Translations under genes and position numbers: made by a program
Notes under the pieces: generated by a model
The model's input: the letters and a program-made list of their open reading frames with translations, nothing else
Told to the model about the DNA's origin: nothing
Database searches by the model: none
From: Chiridota heheva
Taxonomy: Eukaryota > Echinodermata > Holothuroidea > Apodida > Chiridotidae
Assembly (NCBI GenBank): GCA_020152595.1
Contig: JAIGNY010000739.1
Location: forward strand, 1,274,501 to 1,338,500
Reading direction: 5' to 3'
Length of the DNA: 64,000 bases
In this document: positions 49,938 through 62,199 of the stretch, one piece after another
Layout: every line of letters begins with the position of its first letter
Numbering within the stretch: position 1 is the first letter of the stretch

Positions 49938-51061
49938 ATGATCCCCCTAGCTATTTTCGAGGAGGGGCTCAGCCCCCCCCCTAACTAAACTATATTTACT
50001 GATTGCACATTTCAAGCAGATAACGCATTGTTGTATGTTGATAACTTTAAACATTTATGAGAAGGCCCCCTCCGCCTATTGCTCACAATTTAGCTCTGCA
50101 CCTTTGGCTCGAACGTCCTTCTCTTTCCCACTTGAAAATTATTCTAAAAGGTAAATAGTCTGATAGTGAGGAAAGTTATTAGTTTAAAGAAACCTACCGT
50201 TTAAAATCGACGAAGAAAATAATCAAAAATCACAACATTAAATACAGCTCGTTGTGAACTATTTAATCAGTTTTGTCCAAAATTGTACCTTTCCCATCCC
50301 CGGCTACGGTTCTGGTAAACCCACGCCCATTTTAATTGGGCATAATGATTGTATACTGGGCCAGGAGCCTATTGGGTCAGGGGCTTCCCCCAACGCCCCG
50401 TGATGCCGTCCCTGCAGTTACGAAGAGACCATTCAAGAGCCATCTTGTTTTTATAAGATGCAAAAAAAAATCCCAAAGTGGAGGTAGGGAAGGGGTAGGG
50501 ATGGACATGGGCCATATTTCCCCCTCCACAAAGTGAGGACCATTTTCACGTTGTATTTTCTTTAATTCTGCCTAAAAGTGCATGTGAATCAGGAGGATAT
50601 TTCTCTCCTGTCCCCCATAAAGTATGGCAGTGTGATTGGCACTATCATAATAACGGGTATAATTTCTAATATAAATTGAGGGTTGGGTATACGACTTAGA
50701 CGACTAGAAAAATGGCTGACGAATTATTTTAATTTTCTGAAACTGACATTCAATTTCAAAGACATAAATAATGGAAAGCATGCAGGGCCATACTCCCATT
50801 TATGTTATTTAATCCAAGTATTGCATAACTGATATGACAGCTGCATGAGCTCATGAGAGATTTGTTTCCAAGCTGAGAGAACACTCGCCAGGGGTGCCAA
50901 TTATGCTTTCAAATTAAGATGATCAAGGATTCCCCTCAAATTGTGTACCCCAAATAGAATGCTTATCTGACTGTCTGACTAGCTTTTAAATTTATGAAGT
51001 ATCAATTAAATTTATGAAATTTCGTGTTTGATTTTGGGGAGAACACCCCCCCCCTCCCCAC

Positions 51062-51086
51062 AAAAAAAAAAAAAAAAAAAAAAAAA
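51062..51086. repeat. Poly-A tract, 25 bases
   Basis: Follows a C-rich run, CACCCCCCCCCTCCCCAC. Confidence 0.9.
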
Positions 51087-51540
51087 TGTTCAAAGCTTCC
51101 AGGGGTTTCGCCCACTTGACCCTTCGCACATGGACCACATCATGAATAAATATTCATTTATTAGAACTTTTTTAGTGTCTCCCCATTTTCTATCTGTGTC
51201 CCGAAATCAAAATTTCTGACGACGCCACTGAATTATTTTGTTATTGAAGTATTTGCAGGGTGGAATAGGACCATAAAACATTGCAAAATAAACAGGCTTA
51301 CAAGACAGCAAGAAGTCATAATTTTTGAATTTCCTTTGTGCCTATATACTTTAATGTTTTAAGTCTCCGATTGCTGCAGACAGGCAAAGTGCGTAACGCC
51401 GTGGTTCATCGCAAATTTGATAATCATTTTCGACGAAAACCCACAAAAGTGCACAATGACGAGCTTGTTTATTTACATCTCTCTTCCGTACGTAATGACG
51501 TGTCCCGAAACAAAGGTGAACTTGGTGGAAGTTCATTCAC

Positions 51541-51586
51541 CTTGCAAATCGAAAATTTCCGAATATTTCCGATGCATTTCGGCCAT
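51541..51586 (-). CDS. Possible first coding exon of an unknown gene
   Basis: On the - strand CAACATGGCC is a good start context. The reading frame gives MAEMHRKYSEIFDLQ and meets a CAAG/GTGAAT donor. The surrounding 51370-51600 is GC-richer than its flanks and has a TGACGTG (CRE-like) word at 51496-51502. I found no following exon and do not recognise the peptide, so it may be chance. Confidence 0.3.
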
Positions 51587-52565
51587 GTTGTTATTGTTAC
51601 TGTAGTATGTGGGCAGAAGAGCCAGCTGGAGTGAAAACATAGGACATTAATTCTGAAAAAGGAAGGCCTGAAATATGTCAAAATATTGTGTCGTTTGAGG
51701 ATTATTGTTAGATCTACCTGTACGGAGGGGTGGATTGATATCAGGTAATAGTTTTAGTACGAATATCATATTGAATTAAGACTAGATTTACCGATAAAAC
51801 GTGAAAATACTTTTCTGTTTCGTGCGTGAAAAGAGACCCTTTGTTCAGGCTAGCCTACTCACAAATGATTGCAGGCCACAGCTGAGTTACAGCTGTTTTT
51901 TGATAGGCGAAGTGTTGTACGCACCTTACAGAACACACACAGTCAACAATGAACAGGTTATATTTTTTTGTTTTGGGCTGCTTAGTAGTTAGCACAGAAA
52001 CTTATTTAAATGGATGAATAGCCAGGGAGCATAGGCCAACCCAATGCAATCCAATGGCAAAATAAAATGGCCAAGTTGAAGTTAAACAGAACACTCAAAT
52101 TTACATGTCTCAAAATGATAAAAAAAATCTTTTATAAAAGATTCAAAAATTACTTACAGCTCAAAATATTGTTAAACAATACTATGAACTTACCTAAATT
52201 AACTTAAACGTCCTAAAACCGTGATGAAATAGTATTTGTATCGAGAAGTTGTGTGAAAGATTTTCTCCGTCCACTATTTAGGCCTAGGCCTACTGATTGT
52301 CCACTGTGTATATGGCAACTGCTTGTGATCGTGCCTACTCGTATCGCATGGGTGTACACAACTGAAATGGTACAAAAACTTCACAATGAGTAAAAATATT
52401 CAAAATTAAGTTGCGTAAAGTTTTCTTTTATATTTGCAGAATGCGCACGAACATGCTTGGAGCTAAGAACACATGGTATAGATACGTACGTGCAAACGAG
52501 TTTACAAAAATTTGGGCTCTCCAAAAAAGTCATTCATTTGCGAATGCTTTCGCATTTTGGACTAT

Positions 52566-52888
52566 GCACTTGTCAATTGTGTAACTCACCTCTACACCCC
52601 CCACAAGGTGAGTCATTGCACCAAAGTGGGTGGACAAAACATGTACTTTGATGCACCTCTCAGTTAATTAGGTGACTGACATTTTTTTGTGAAATCACTT
52701 ACTCCAAAACAATCACCTCTGCAGAAAGTCAATGGGTCTGAAGTAAATTGACCCACCCCAGAGTTACTCTGGTAACTGACAATTTGGTACAATGACGCAC
52801 ATGTGAGTCACTATTTCATATATCAATGACTTACCTTTGACTGACATTGCCTGGGGTAGTAGGGGTGAGTCATACAACTGACAAGTGC
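52566..52888. mobile_element. TIR element (family M5), complete copy
   Basis: GCACTTGTCAATTGTGTAAC at the left and its counterpart (reverse complement GCACTTGTCAGTTGTATGAC) at the right extend as inverted repeats for about 35 bp (CTCACCYCTAC follows). The interior aligns with 60095-60380. Non-coding. Confidence 0.85.
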
Positions 52889-53461
52889 ATTATGTTCGCG
52901 ATCATAGATGGAAGCCTGCATGCGTTGTTTTGGTTAAACGCAGATCATTTTTCTGAACAAACTTATTTTTTAAAGTGTGAAAACTTTGTCTTCTGAATCG
53001 CTAGTAGGGCACCACTGACTATGTCAATACAGCCCAATGGGCCATATGCAACGATATGTAACATCACCGAAACAATGAGCTTTTACTTCTGATGGCTACC
53101 AACTTATTTCCTTACCTTGGAAAACAAAAAACTTAGTCCTCCATGTTAAGGAGGTGATCCCGAATCAAATGATGATATCACTGAGTAAAATGTATTGCAA
53201 GAAATGTGTAAAAAATGTGTTTTTCTGGAAGTTTTGGCTCCTTGGTCTTTTACAGTGAAATTCCTGCGTAGAACTGAATTTTCTACGCTAAGCATTGTTA
53301 CGCGTATGCCAGTATACACAAGTTAGAGAAAGAGCAACACAGGCAAGAAAATTTCACGGGCGTTTTTCATGGGCGTATATAAAGCGCAGGATTTTGATTG
53401 CTCTGTTTGAATGTTGCAATTCCAAAGCGTTTAACGCTATATGTGTACATACACGCCTCGA

Positions 53462-54082
53462 AGGGTAAGTAGTGCTGTCATTACATGGCTCTATTACGTA
53501 TCGATTATCTTGTTGAAAAATATGGCAATATATCGTATATCGAGATACTTTTCAAGAAAACTGACTCAAGACACAAATTGTTAATATCACTAACGTCATA
53601 TGATCATGGAGTTACGATTTACTTCATGAACGGAAGAAAAGATGATTTGCAGACCTAGCAGATAACTTGATCGCGTGCCTATTACCTCCATCACGCATCA
53701 CGCACGTGTTTGGTAATTGAGCAAACATGACCATGAATCATTGAAGTGAGAACCTGAGTGGCACATTCTGGACCAATTTTGTATTCCTTTTTCTAAGTTA
53801 CATCGGAGCGTGCCAGTGTGGAGTGATGGAGCACGATTTTTAATTAGTTGTTTTAATGTGTCACGATTATTTTGCACGTTTTTAATAGCCTAAACTTGAC
53901 TTTTAGATTTAGTACTGTAACGTTAAAATTGTAATGTATAAAGTAGCCTAAGCTAGTTTTGCGAAAATTTCTTGGTTAAGGATAAGTTTTTGGTATCACG
54001 ATATGTAGCGAGGTGCATATTTTATGTCGTGGGAAAATATATATTGCGATAATTGATATGACATGACAGCACTAAGGGTAAG
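53462..54082. mobile_element. hAT-type non-autonomous element with 8-bp target duplication
   Basis: AGGGTAAG occurs at 53462-53469 and 54075-54082. The element between (605 bp) starts TAGTGCTGTCAT and ends with its exact reverse complement. These ends are related to those of the element at 40167-41068. No transposase. Confidence 0.88.
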
Positions 54083-54777
54083 AAATTTAAAACATTCTAC
54101 ATGCATATGTACATGCGCCAGCTTCACATGTATTGTACAGAGCATTTCACAAATTAAAAAAAAAAATTAGCAAAAATTGTTGTCTTTTAAAAAAAAAATT
54201 CTTCAGATTTTGACCATTTATTGTTATTGTTTCTTTCCAACTTTTTTCAACTGCAACTGGAAAATCTGGGAACTTTTTTTTGAGGCGTGTTAAATCCCAA
54301 TGACTTTTGTTTAGTGTGTGGTGCAAATTCTTCTTAGAACATGGACACATACCCTAATAGGTAGATTAGGAGATCTGCTCTATTTGGGTATGTCAACGCG
54401 TACTACCGAATGGCCTATCATAAATTTTCTTCAATGGATTATAAAAGAAGGAATCAAACTATGTATCGTTGAATTTTTAGACGAAAGTAAGAAAGTTTTC
54501 ATATCGCTATTTGAGTTGCACTAAATTTTTAGTGCAACTTTTTTGGACGCGTGTTGTAGCTTATTGACTTTTGCTTCAGTGTGTTTTTTTTCTCTCTTCA
54601 ATATGCATTAATTAAGATTATTCAGTTTAACAAAAATATATATATATATTAAAAAAAAAAAATGACATGAGGGGCAGGGCCGACCCCCAGGGAGCAGGGG
54701 GACAGGGCAGGCCCATGGAGGGGCAGGGCGGGCTGTCCCTGTGAAACAGCAAAGCTAGGGTCTGCCACAGACTGCAA
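54083..54777. other. Spacer with homopolymer runs and a GC-rich patch
   Basis: No gene. 54662-54750 is a G-rich stretch with repeated GGGGCAGGGC-like words just before the LINE. Confidence 0.4.
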
Positions 54778-56659
54778 GCCTTCCTACTCGAACGCAGTCT
54801 CCTCTAACACCAATACCGCTTCCCTAGCACAACTAAAACTGACTCACATGCCCAAACCGACCTCACCTGGCTCTTCTTACCTAGTCCTAAGCTCATCACC
54901 ATTGCCAACAACCCAACCACACTTAATAACCACACCACCTCCACCACCACTTCTCTCCTCAACCTCTCTTCCTTCTCTAAAGCCCCCACCGCCCCCTACA
55001 CCAACACCTCTAATACCATCATACATCAAACTAAAACCAACCAGGCTAACAATCAACAAACCAACCAACAAACCAACCAACAAACAACCAAACAACAAAC
55101 CAACCAATCAACAAACAATTAATCTACAAACAGCCCGCCACCTAAACCCACATGCATGACTACCGAACACACTGATCATACTTCTTGCCCAATTTTTAAA
55201 AACAATCGCTCCCAAAGAAACAGATTCAAAGAAAAAACAAGCCAACTCAGACCCAACAGATCTTCTCCAGATAACCCCCTGCCTCCTTATAGCATACACC
55301 ACAAACAATTACAATAACACCCACAACATTATACAATGGAAGATCAGAAGCCTTAAGGCCAATTCAGAGGAAGTCAACCTACTGGCCACCACCTTCCACC
55401 CAGTCATATCTGCCTACAAGAAACTTTCTTAAAAACCACTGACCATTACTCTCTCAATAACTTTACTTGCTACCATAAACTTTAAGCGGATGCTGACAAG
55501 GCCTATGGGGGCGTCTCCATTCTCGTTAGACACGATATTGCACACAGCCCAGTTCATGTGAACACCGACCTTTAGGCCATCTGTATATCTATCTCCCTCC
55601 ACAAAACCATCACTTTTTGCAATATCTATCTCCCCCCCGCCCCCAACGCCAACGTTCAAACAACCAGCCTTAACAACCTCATCTTCTAGCTTCCCACCCC
55701 CTTCATCCTTCTTGGTGACTTTAATGCCCACAAACCCTGTGGGGCTCCAATACCATCACCTTCAGAGGCAAGCTCGTCGAAAACACTCTTCGACAGCACA
55801 GCCTGTCCTTGCTCAACACTAACTCCACGACCTACAGTACCTTCATCCTGCCACAGGCTCCCTCACCTGTATTGACCTGTCTATCTGTTCCCCTAACCTC
55901 CTTGATTCTAATTGGAAGGTCACTGCTGTTCTCTGTGGTAGTAACCATTACCCTCTTCTTATTCACTCTAACCTTCAAACCCCCACCGACCACACCCCCA
56001 ATTGGAACCTCGAGAAGGCTAAGTGGCCCCTTTTTGAAATCCTCTGCGACTCACACCTCTCCCCTCGTCTCCTCGAGGATGATGATCCCATGTCAGTTTT
56101 CAGTAACATCTTTATCAACATCGCCACCTGCTCCATTCCCAAAACCTCCAAACCTTCTAATCACCCCCCAACCCCTGGTTCACTGATTACTGCAAAACCG
56201 CCATTAAGAACAGGAAAAGGGCCCTCGGGAACTTCGAAACTAACCCAACCACTCACAACCTCAACCTCTTTTACATCAGCCGAGCCAAAGCCAGGTGCAC
56301 TATCAAGGACAGTAAAACCAACACTTGGAACAACTTCATCTCTTCTCTCACCACCAACACCCCCACAAAGAAAATTTGGAGAATGGTTAACAGCCTTCAT
56401 GGCAGGGTGAGCAAGTCTCCCATTTCACCTGGAATGGTAACCTTCTCACCACAAAAAAAGACATCGTTAACCACCTTGCTGCCTATTTCAGCAACATCTT
56501 GTCCTCGACCAACTACCCCAAAATGCTTTCAAAGCCAAAAAAGCTCACGATGAAACCCAGAGTATCACCTTTCCCTCCGACAACACTGAGAGCTATAACA
56601 CCCCTCTCACCCTTTCTGAATTAAATCAAGCCATCCATGATGCTGGCTGCACCCCAAGG

Positions 56660-57330
56660 GCCCAGATAACATTCCCTACCAATTCCTGAAACACCTCCCC
56701 AACAAGGCAATCACTACCCTACTCACCATCTTTAACCACATCAGGTCCTCACACTCCTTTCCCCCTATTTGGAGGACAGCTATCGTCACCCCCATTGTCA
56801 ATCCGGGAAAGGACAGTACCGACCCCTCCAGCTACCACCCCATCGCCCTCACCTGCTGTCTCTGTAAAATTATGGAAAGGATCATTAACCAGAGACTCCT
56901 TGAGACCAATAGAATCCTCTCCCCCACCAATGCGGCTTCCAGAAACATTGCAATACCCTGGACCAGTTAATTACACTCGACGCCGCTATCTGGGAATCCT
57001 TTGCAAAAAAGGAACACCTCATTGCCATCTTTTTCGACCTCAAGAAAGCTTTTGACACTACTTGGAAATACGGCATTATCCGCAAACTTTACACCATTGG
57101 CCTCAAAAGCCATCTTCCCACCTTTATTCAAAACTTCCTCTCACCCAGGCAGTTCCAAGTTTGTATTGGCCACACCATCTCCAACCCCTATTTTCAAGAA
57201 GAGGGCGTCCCCCAAGGCAGCATCCTCTCTTCCACTCTCTTCAACCTGAGCATTAACGATAAGCGGACAGCCTTGGCTCCAACATCAAACATGCCCTCTA
57301 TGTGGACGACTTCACCATCTTCTACTCCTC
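56660..57330 (+). pseudogene. LINE reverse transcriptase domain, disrupted
   Basis: In changing frames: ALTCCLCKIMERIINQRLL, then FFDLKKAFDTTW near 57029 (motif A, first catalytic Asp), EEGVPQGSILSSTLFNLSI (motif B) and ALYVDDFTIFYSS near 57293-57330 (motif C). Catalytic residues remain, but frames shift between blocks. Confidence 0.85.
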
Positions 57331-57423
57331 CCCAAACTTTCCTCTTGTCGAAAATAAGCTTCAACTCAACCTCAACCGGCTGCACCTGTTGAACCTTCTG
57401 TCATTTCAACAACCTCCACTCCA

Positions 57424-57512
57424 AGAGAGAGAGAGAGAGATGAACACACAATTACAAACCTCGGTTATGATAGTACAAATGCAATAGCAAACAGGTCGTG
57501 CGGACAGACATC
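57424..57512 (-). mobile_element. Fragment of SINE family B inside the LINE
   Basis: On the - strand it ends TTGTAATTGTGTGTTCAT followed by a (CT)n tail at 57424-57440, and shares CGGTTATGATAGTA and CGGACAGACAT (on +) with the SINE at 23590-23850. It falls between the LINE's YVDD motif and thumb region. Confidence 0.65.
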
Positions 57513-57789
57513 CCAAAGTTGACCACACTAAGATCCTGGGTTTAAATCTAGACCACAAGCTCTCTCAAAACAAACAACACATCACCAACCTGAAACAGAA
57601 TTGCAACAGCTCCCTCAACATTCTCCGCCTCCTCTTTAATACCACTTGGGGTGCGAACCATCATGCTATACTCAAAATCTTCAGGCTCACCATTCGTGCC
57701 AAGCTTGACTACGCCAATATTGTCTACTGTGTCGCTCACAATTCTTACCTCAATCACATCAACACCATCCAAAATGAAGCCCTCAGGCT

Positions 57790-58813
57790 TTGTCTGGGTG
57801 CCTACAGACCCCCTCAATCACCAGCCTTTATGTTAAAGCCAACGAACCCCCCTTTCTGCTAAGGTGTAGAAAGCTTAGCCTCTCCTATGCTTTTAGAGCC
57901 CTCGCCAACACCCAGAACCCTGTTCACAACCTCATTAGATACCCCAATTTCTCCACCCTCTTTAATAGGACTAAAACCCTATCCCCTCCCTTTACCTTAC
58001 GCATCAAATCAGACCTTCTACATCTCGGCATTAATCCCACCACTCTCAGCACTTTCTCCTGGCCCACTTTTCCTCCCTGTGCCACCCCCCTCTCTACTAT
58101 TCACCTGGACCTCTCCACTCATCACAAAACCCAAACCCACCCTAACCTCTTCATCAACCTCCACAACCAAATCAAAGACCAACTCTCAAACTATACCTCC
58201 ATCTATACTGATGGCTCCAAGGAAGGCGACAAGACAGCTGCTGCTGCCGTCATCCAAGACATCACCCTCAGTAGCAGGCTTCCCAACTACTCATCCATCT
58301 TCTCAGCCGAGGCCAAAGCCATCCTCCTCGCCCTCAACTTTACTGCATACTCTCCGCTCAGCCACGTTGCCATCTTCTCTGACTCCAAAGCTGTCCTTAC
58401 TTCATTACTCAATGTTAAATGGGATAACCCCACATCTCACCTCATCCTCCGTAAACTCCTCTCGCCCCCCGCTCCGTAGGAAACATATTCTTTTCTTCTG
58501 GATACCCAGCCATGTTGGCATCCCTGGCAATGACAGGGCTGACGCAGCTGCTAATCTTGCCCTCACCTTTCCCCTTACCCTTTTTCCCGAAACCCTTTCT
58601 GACATCAAACCGCTTATCACTTCCCTTGTTCGTGGCCGCTGGCAAACCTCATGGGACTCCCAAATTGATAACAAACTTTACGTCATCCAGCCCACCATTC
58701 CGATTAAACCCACTACTCACAACAACCTATCCCGTGTCGACAACGTCCACATTACCCGCCTTAGAATAGGTCACACCCACTTACTCACTCCCACCTCACT
58801 CCCACATCCTTAA
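57790..58813 (+). pseudogene. LINE RNase H domain and C-terminal region, disrupted
   Basis: One frame (to 58479) has SIYTDGSKEGDKTAAAA, FSAEAKAILLALNFTA and VAIFSDSKAVLTSLL, the Asp-Glu-Asp core of RNase H. The next part, in another frame, has FFWIPSHVGIPGNDRADAAA with the last catalytic Asp. A Cys/His-rich stretch near 58830-58890 resembles the C-terminal zinc motif of I-type elements. Confidence 0.88.
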
Positions 58814-59335
58814 TGACTCCCTCCACCCCTCTGCAACAATTGCCATTGCACTCATCACAGTCCATCACATTATCCTTGCTTGCCCACTGTACAACCTTCC
58901 CAGAGCTTCCCATTGCTGCCCACAACTCAGTAGCCGAGCTCTTCAAAAAAAAACTCGGATAAAATGATCTCCTTCCTTCATCATGCTTTCCTCTACAACC
59001 ATGTTTAGTCCTCCTTTCCCACCCCCTCTCTCTCTCTACATTATTTTTCCACCCATACACCTCCTGTCTCGATCCCAGCTTTCTGGCTTTTACTTCTTGT
59101 GTTTCTCTTAATCTCCCCCTGTTTACTCTCCTTTCGACCTCTGGAATGATCTAAGCTCTCAGGCACAATTTGACCCTTGCTGTTGTGGTACCGTTAAAGT
59201 CTCATCAAACAAACAAACAGACTGCATAGTTTACCAAATGTGTGTTGGAGTTGATGTTTTGACTGTAAAATGTGCGCCAAGTCTAGAAAATGTACATCAT
59301 TAATCTTCTATTTGATAGTGGTAATCATATCAAAA

Positions 59336-60005
59336 TAAATATCCCTGGCAATGACAGGGCTGATGCAGCCGCTAAGCTTGCCCTCAACCTCCCCCTATCC
59401 CTTTTCCCAAAACCCTTTCTGACGTCAAACTGCTTATCGCTTCGCTTGTTCGTGACCTCTGGCAAACCTCATGGAACTCCCAAATTGATAACAAACTCCA
59501 CTTCATCCAGCCCACCATTCCGATCAAACCCACCATCAAGAACCTCTCTCGTATTGACAATGTTTATATTACCTGTCTTAGAATAGGACACACCCACCTC
59601 ACTCACTCCCACCTCCTTATTAGCTCCCCCCAACCCCTCTCCAACAATTGCCATTGCACCTTCACAACCCCCTGTACAACCTTCCCAGAGCTTTCCTCGC
59701 TCCCCACAACTCAATTGCTGAGTTCTTCCAGAAAACCCTCTGGGTAAAATTATCTCCTTCCTTCATCATGCTTCCCTCTACAAACATATTTAATTCTCCT
59801 CTTCCACCCCCTCTCTCTACCTTTGTTTTATTTCACCCATGCACCTCCTCTCTCGATCACAGCTTTCTGACTTTTTGTTTTTGTATTTCTCTCATTCTCC
59901 CCCTGTTTCCTTTCCTTTCTACCTCTAGAATAATCTGACCTCTCAGGCACATTTGACCCTCATTGTCATGGTGCTGTTAAGCCCTCATCAAACAAACAAA
60001 CAAAA
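59336..60005 (+). mobile_element. I-type LINE, 5'-truncated second copy
   Basis: It begins inside the RNase H end (IPGNDRADAAAKLALNLP), aligns with 58519-59210 and ends with GTGCTGTTAAGCCCTCATC plus a CAAACAAA tail. It differs by many small changes from the first copy, so it is a separate insertion and not a recent duplicate. Confidence 0.88.
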
Positions 60006-60029
60006 TAAATAACACTAGGCTAGACTGAA

Positions 60030-60892
60030 TATAGACCACACTCAAAATGGCAACCATAGGGGTTATTAACGTTTATAGGCTCTATAGGAGATAATGCATT
60101 TGTCAATTGTGTGACTCACCCCTACACCCACAGACAAGGTGAGTCATTGCACCAAAGTGGGTCGACAAAACATGTACATTGATGCACCCCGCAATAGGTG
60201 ACTGACATTTTTGTGTGAAATGACTCACTCCAAATCAATCACCTCTGTACAAAATCAATGGGTAAGTAAATTTACCCACCACAGAATCACTCTGGTGACT
60301 GACAATTTAATACAATGACGTACATGTGAGTCACTATTTCATATCAATGACTCACCTTTGACTAACATTGCCGGGGGTGCATAATGCCATTTCTGACGGG
60401 ATTTAATTGCTGTAAAAATACTCCAGCCTACCCATACAAAAATAACATAATAAATTCCTTCCACATCCGATTTTTGATTAAAAAAAAATCACTACCCAGT
60501 GCCCACCTCCTGAATGTTGTTATTTCTGAAGTTTTGGGAGCACTTTTTCATCTCTTGCTTCGCAAATGGTGTAAACTTGAAAAAAACCTGTCGTTTGAGT
60601 GTTACACAAAATCCATAGAACGGTCGTTTTAACTGTCAATTGCTATGAAAACCGTTTATAAATGACAAATCAGTATTAACAAATGACTGATTGTCACTTC
60701 TACACCATTTTCGGGTCAATCGACAGTTAAAATGACCGTTCAACGGATTTTGCGTAACACTCAAATGACAGGTTTTTTTAAGCCTACACCATATGCGAAG
60801 CGATCGTTAATGACAACAGGCAAAATGGCGTTATCTCCTATGGAGCCTTTCGTTAATGACCCCTATGGCTGCCATTTCCATTGTGGCCTATA
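60030..60892. mobile_element. Palindromic MITE family M4 with an element inserted in its left arm
   Basis: The left end TATAGACCACACTCAAAATG with GGCAACCATAGGGG matches the reverse complement of the right end (TATAGGCCACAATGGAAATG). Further inside, 60555-60640 pairs with 60725-60815, including AACCTGTCRTTTGAGTGTTAC. The M5 copy at 60095-60380 interrupts the left arm. Confidence 0.8.
60095..60380. mobile_element. TIR element M5, second copy, right end missing
   Basis: Aligns with 52566-52860 (for example TGAGTCATTGCACCAAAGTGG minus a base, and ACATGTGAGTCACTATTTCA). ATAATGC occurs on both sides (about 60094-60100 and 60381-60387), which looks like the target site. The right TIR is not present. 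Confidence 0.75.
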
Positions 60893-61411
60893 CAAAGAAT
60901 TTTTACTGTATATAGGCTATCAAGAACTTAACTTTTCCAAGAAAACACTATTAAAAAATGTGCGCCTAGATTTGTTTGCACGCCAAAGTCATTGAAATAG
61001 CTTTCCTGTAATCCAAAATGAGCATGGAAAATCTTAGAAACAAACTTTGCATAGTACAGTACAGTATAGCATACCATCATTGCATCTACGTAATTTGTCA
61101 ATGTAATAAGCGTGTAGAATTACCTCAATTTTTGGGATATGCCTATTTCATAACTTCTTGAAGGAATTTTTTTTGATAGGCGACCCACGCTCTTCGGTGA
61201 CGCATGTGATTTATTAGAACACCTTTAAAAACATAACATTAAAATTTTGTTGAACAAAAAAGGGTTGTTGTTGGAACCCTTCACCCCCCCCCCCCCTTCT
61301 TCTCTCCTCCCTCCTTCCCCCTTCTTCGGTGATGCCTATGTAGACCCATCTAGAACAGGGATGGTTTTCATGTATGACTTTGTACAAGAAATAACATACT
61401 GTAGATCTTGT
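60893..61411. other. Spacer without recognised genes
   Basis: AT-rich; a C run and CT-rich stretch at 61284-61325 is the only notable composition. Confidence 0.35.
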
Positions 61412-61730
61412 ATTACCATATTTGACATAATAAGTGCCCAGGTTCTTAAGAAATTAGAATAGCACCATTTTGTAGGTGCAAAGTTCTTTCCTAATAAGCA
61501 CCCATGCTCTGGGCCACATACAGTGAACTGCATTGTATGAACTGGTTCTATACTAGCCCCACAATAACCACCACAAAAATATCGTGGGTATCTGATGCAA
61601 AATAAGCAAATAATGTAGCAAAACTTATTTAAAGTCTTCAAAAGAAATCAAATTGAATATTTTTTCAGTCAAAAAATGTTGGGTGGGTGCTTATTATAGC
61701 AGGAGCACCTAATGCATCGAATACGGTATT
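61412..61730. mobile_element. MITE family M2 without the SINE insertion
   Basis: The left end ATTACCATATTTGACATAAT and the right end (reverse complement AATACCGTATTCGATGCATT) are imperfect inverted repeats. The interior matches the flanks of 16452-17390, but the SINE and its minisatellite are absent between GGGCCACATACAGTG and GCATTGTATGAACTGG. Confidence 0.75.
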
Positions 61731-62199
61731 CTTCAATGAAGCTACATGTAAATGTACCACAAGAAAATCCTGTTCATATTCACACATATCACACAAAAAT
61801 TTATCTCATCTTTTCAATTTTAACAGGAAACTGTTCCAAGGATACATTAATTTGCTTTAAATTGTACGTGTATATATATCAAGGGTTCTTAATTAAATTT
61901 TTCCAAGGGCCATCATTTCACAACAGCTCCAGATTGTGGGCCAATCACATGGCCAAACTAAATTTATATGACAAACAATATTTGCAAAACAATCCCTGAA
62001 AACAAACAAGTTGAGAGCGTGCACGATTAGAAGGTTTTTAAGTTCCTATCATGTACCGTGTTGAGAGCAATGTGATTTCTATTCTATTCTCTCCAACTTT
62101 TCACTCCGATTCACTTTACCTTGCACTTTACCACCTAAATTTTGTATTGTATCTTTATTTTCCGGGATTCTCTCTCTGTGGATGGGTATCTGCTTTCAA

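Larger units (their letters stand above)
54778..59215 (+). mobile_element. I-type LINE, long copy from late ORF1 to the 3' tail
   Basis: It starts in the Pro/Thr/Asn-rich end of ORF1, alignable with 63180-63400. Next come an endonuclease region (ICLQETFL, GGVSILVRHDIAHS, FILLGDFNAHKP), a reverse transcriptase, an RNase H and a 3' end with TGTGGTACCGTTAAAG and a CAAACAAACA tail at about 59205. A reverse transcriptase plus RNase H places it in the I group. Stops and frame changes are common throughout, so it is inactive. Confidence 0.88.

Noticed and set aside
50161-50225. Alternative RPS14 first exon (TTTCTTCGTCG leader with GTAGGT donor on the - strand)
   Set aside because: The pyrimidine start is weaker and no TATA-like box lies at the right distance; the candidate at 47478-47513 fits better.
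54848-55159. Pro/Thr/Asn-rich 103-codon ORF as a separate gene
   Set aside because: It aligns with the end of ORF1 in the LINE piece at 63180-63405.
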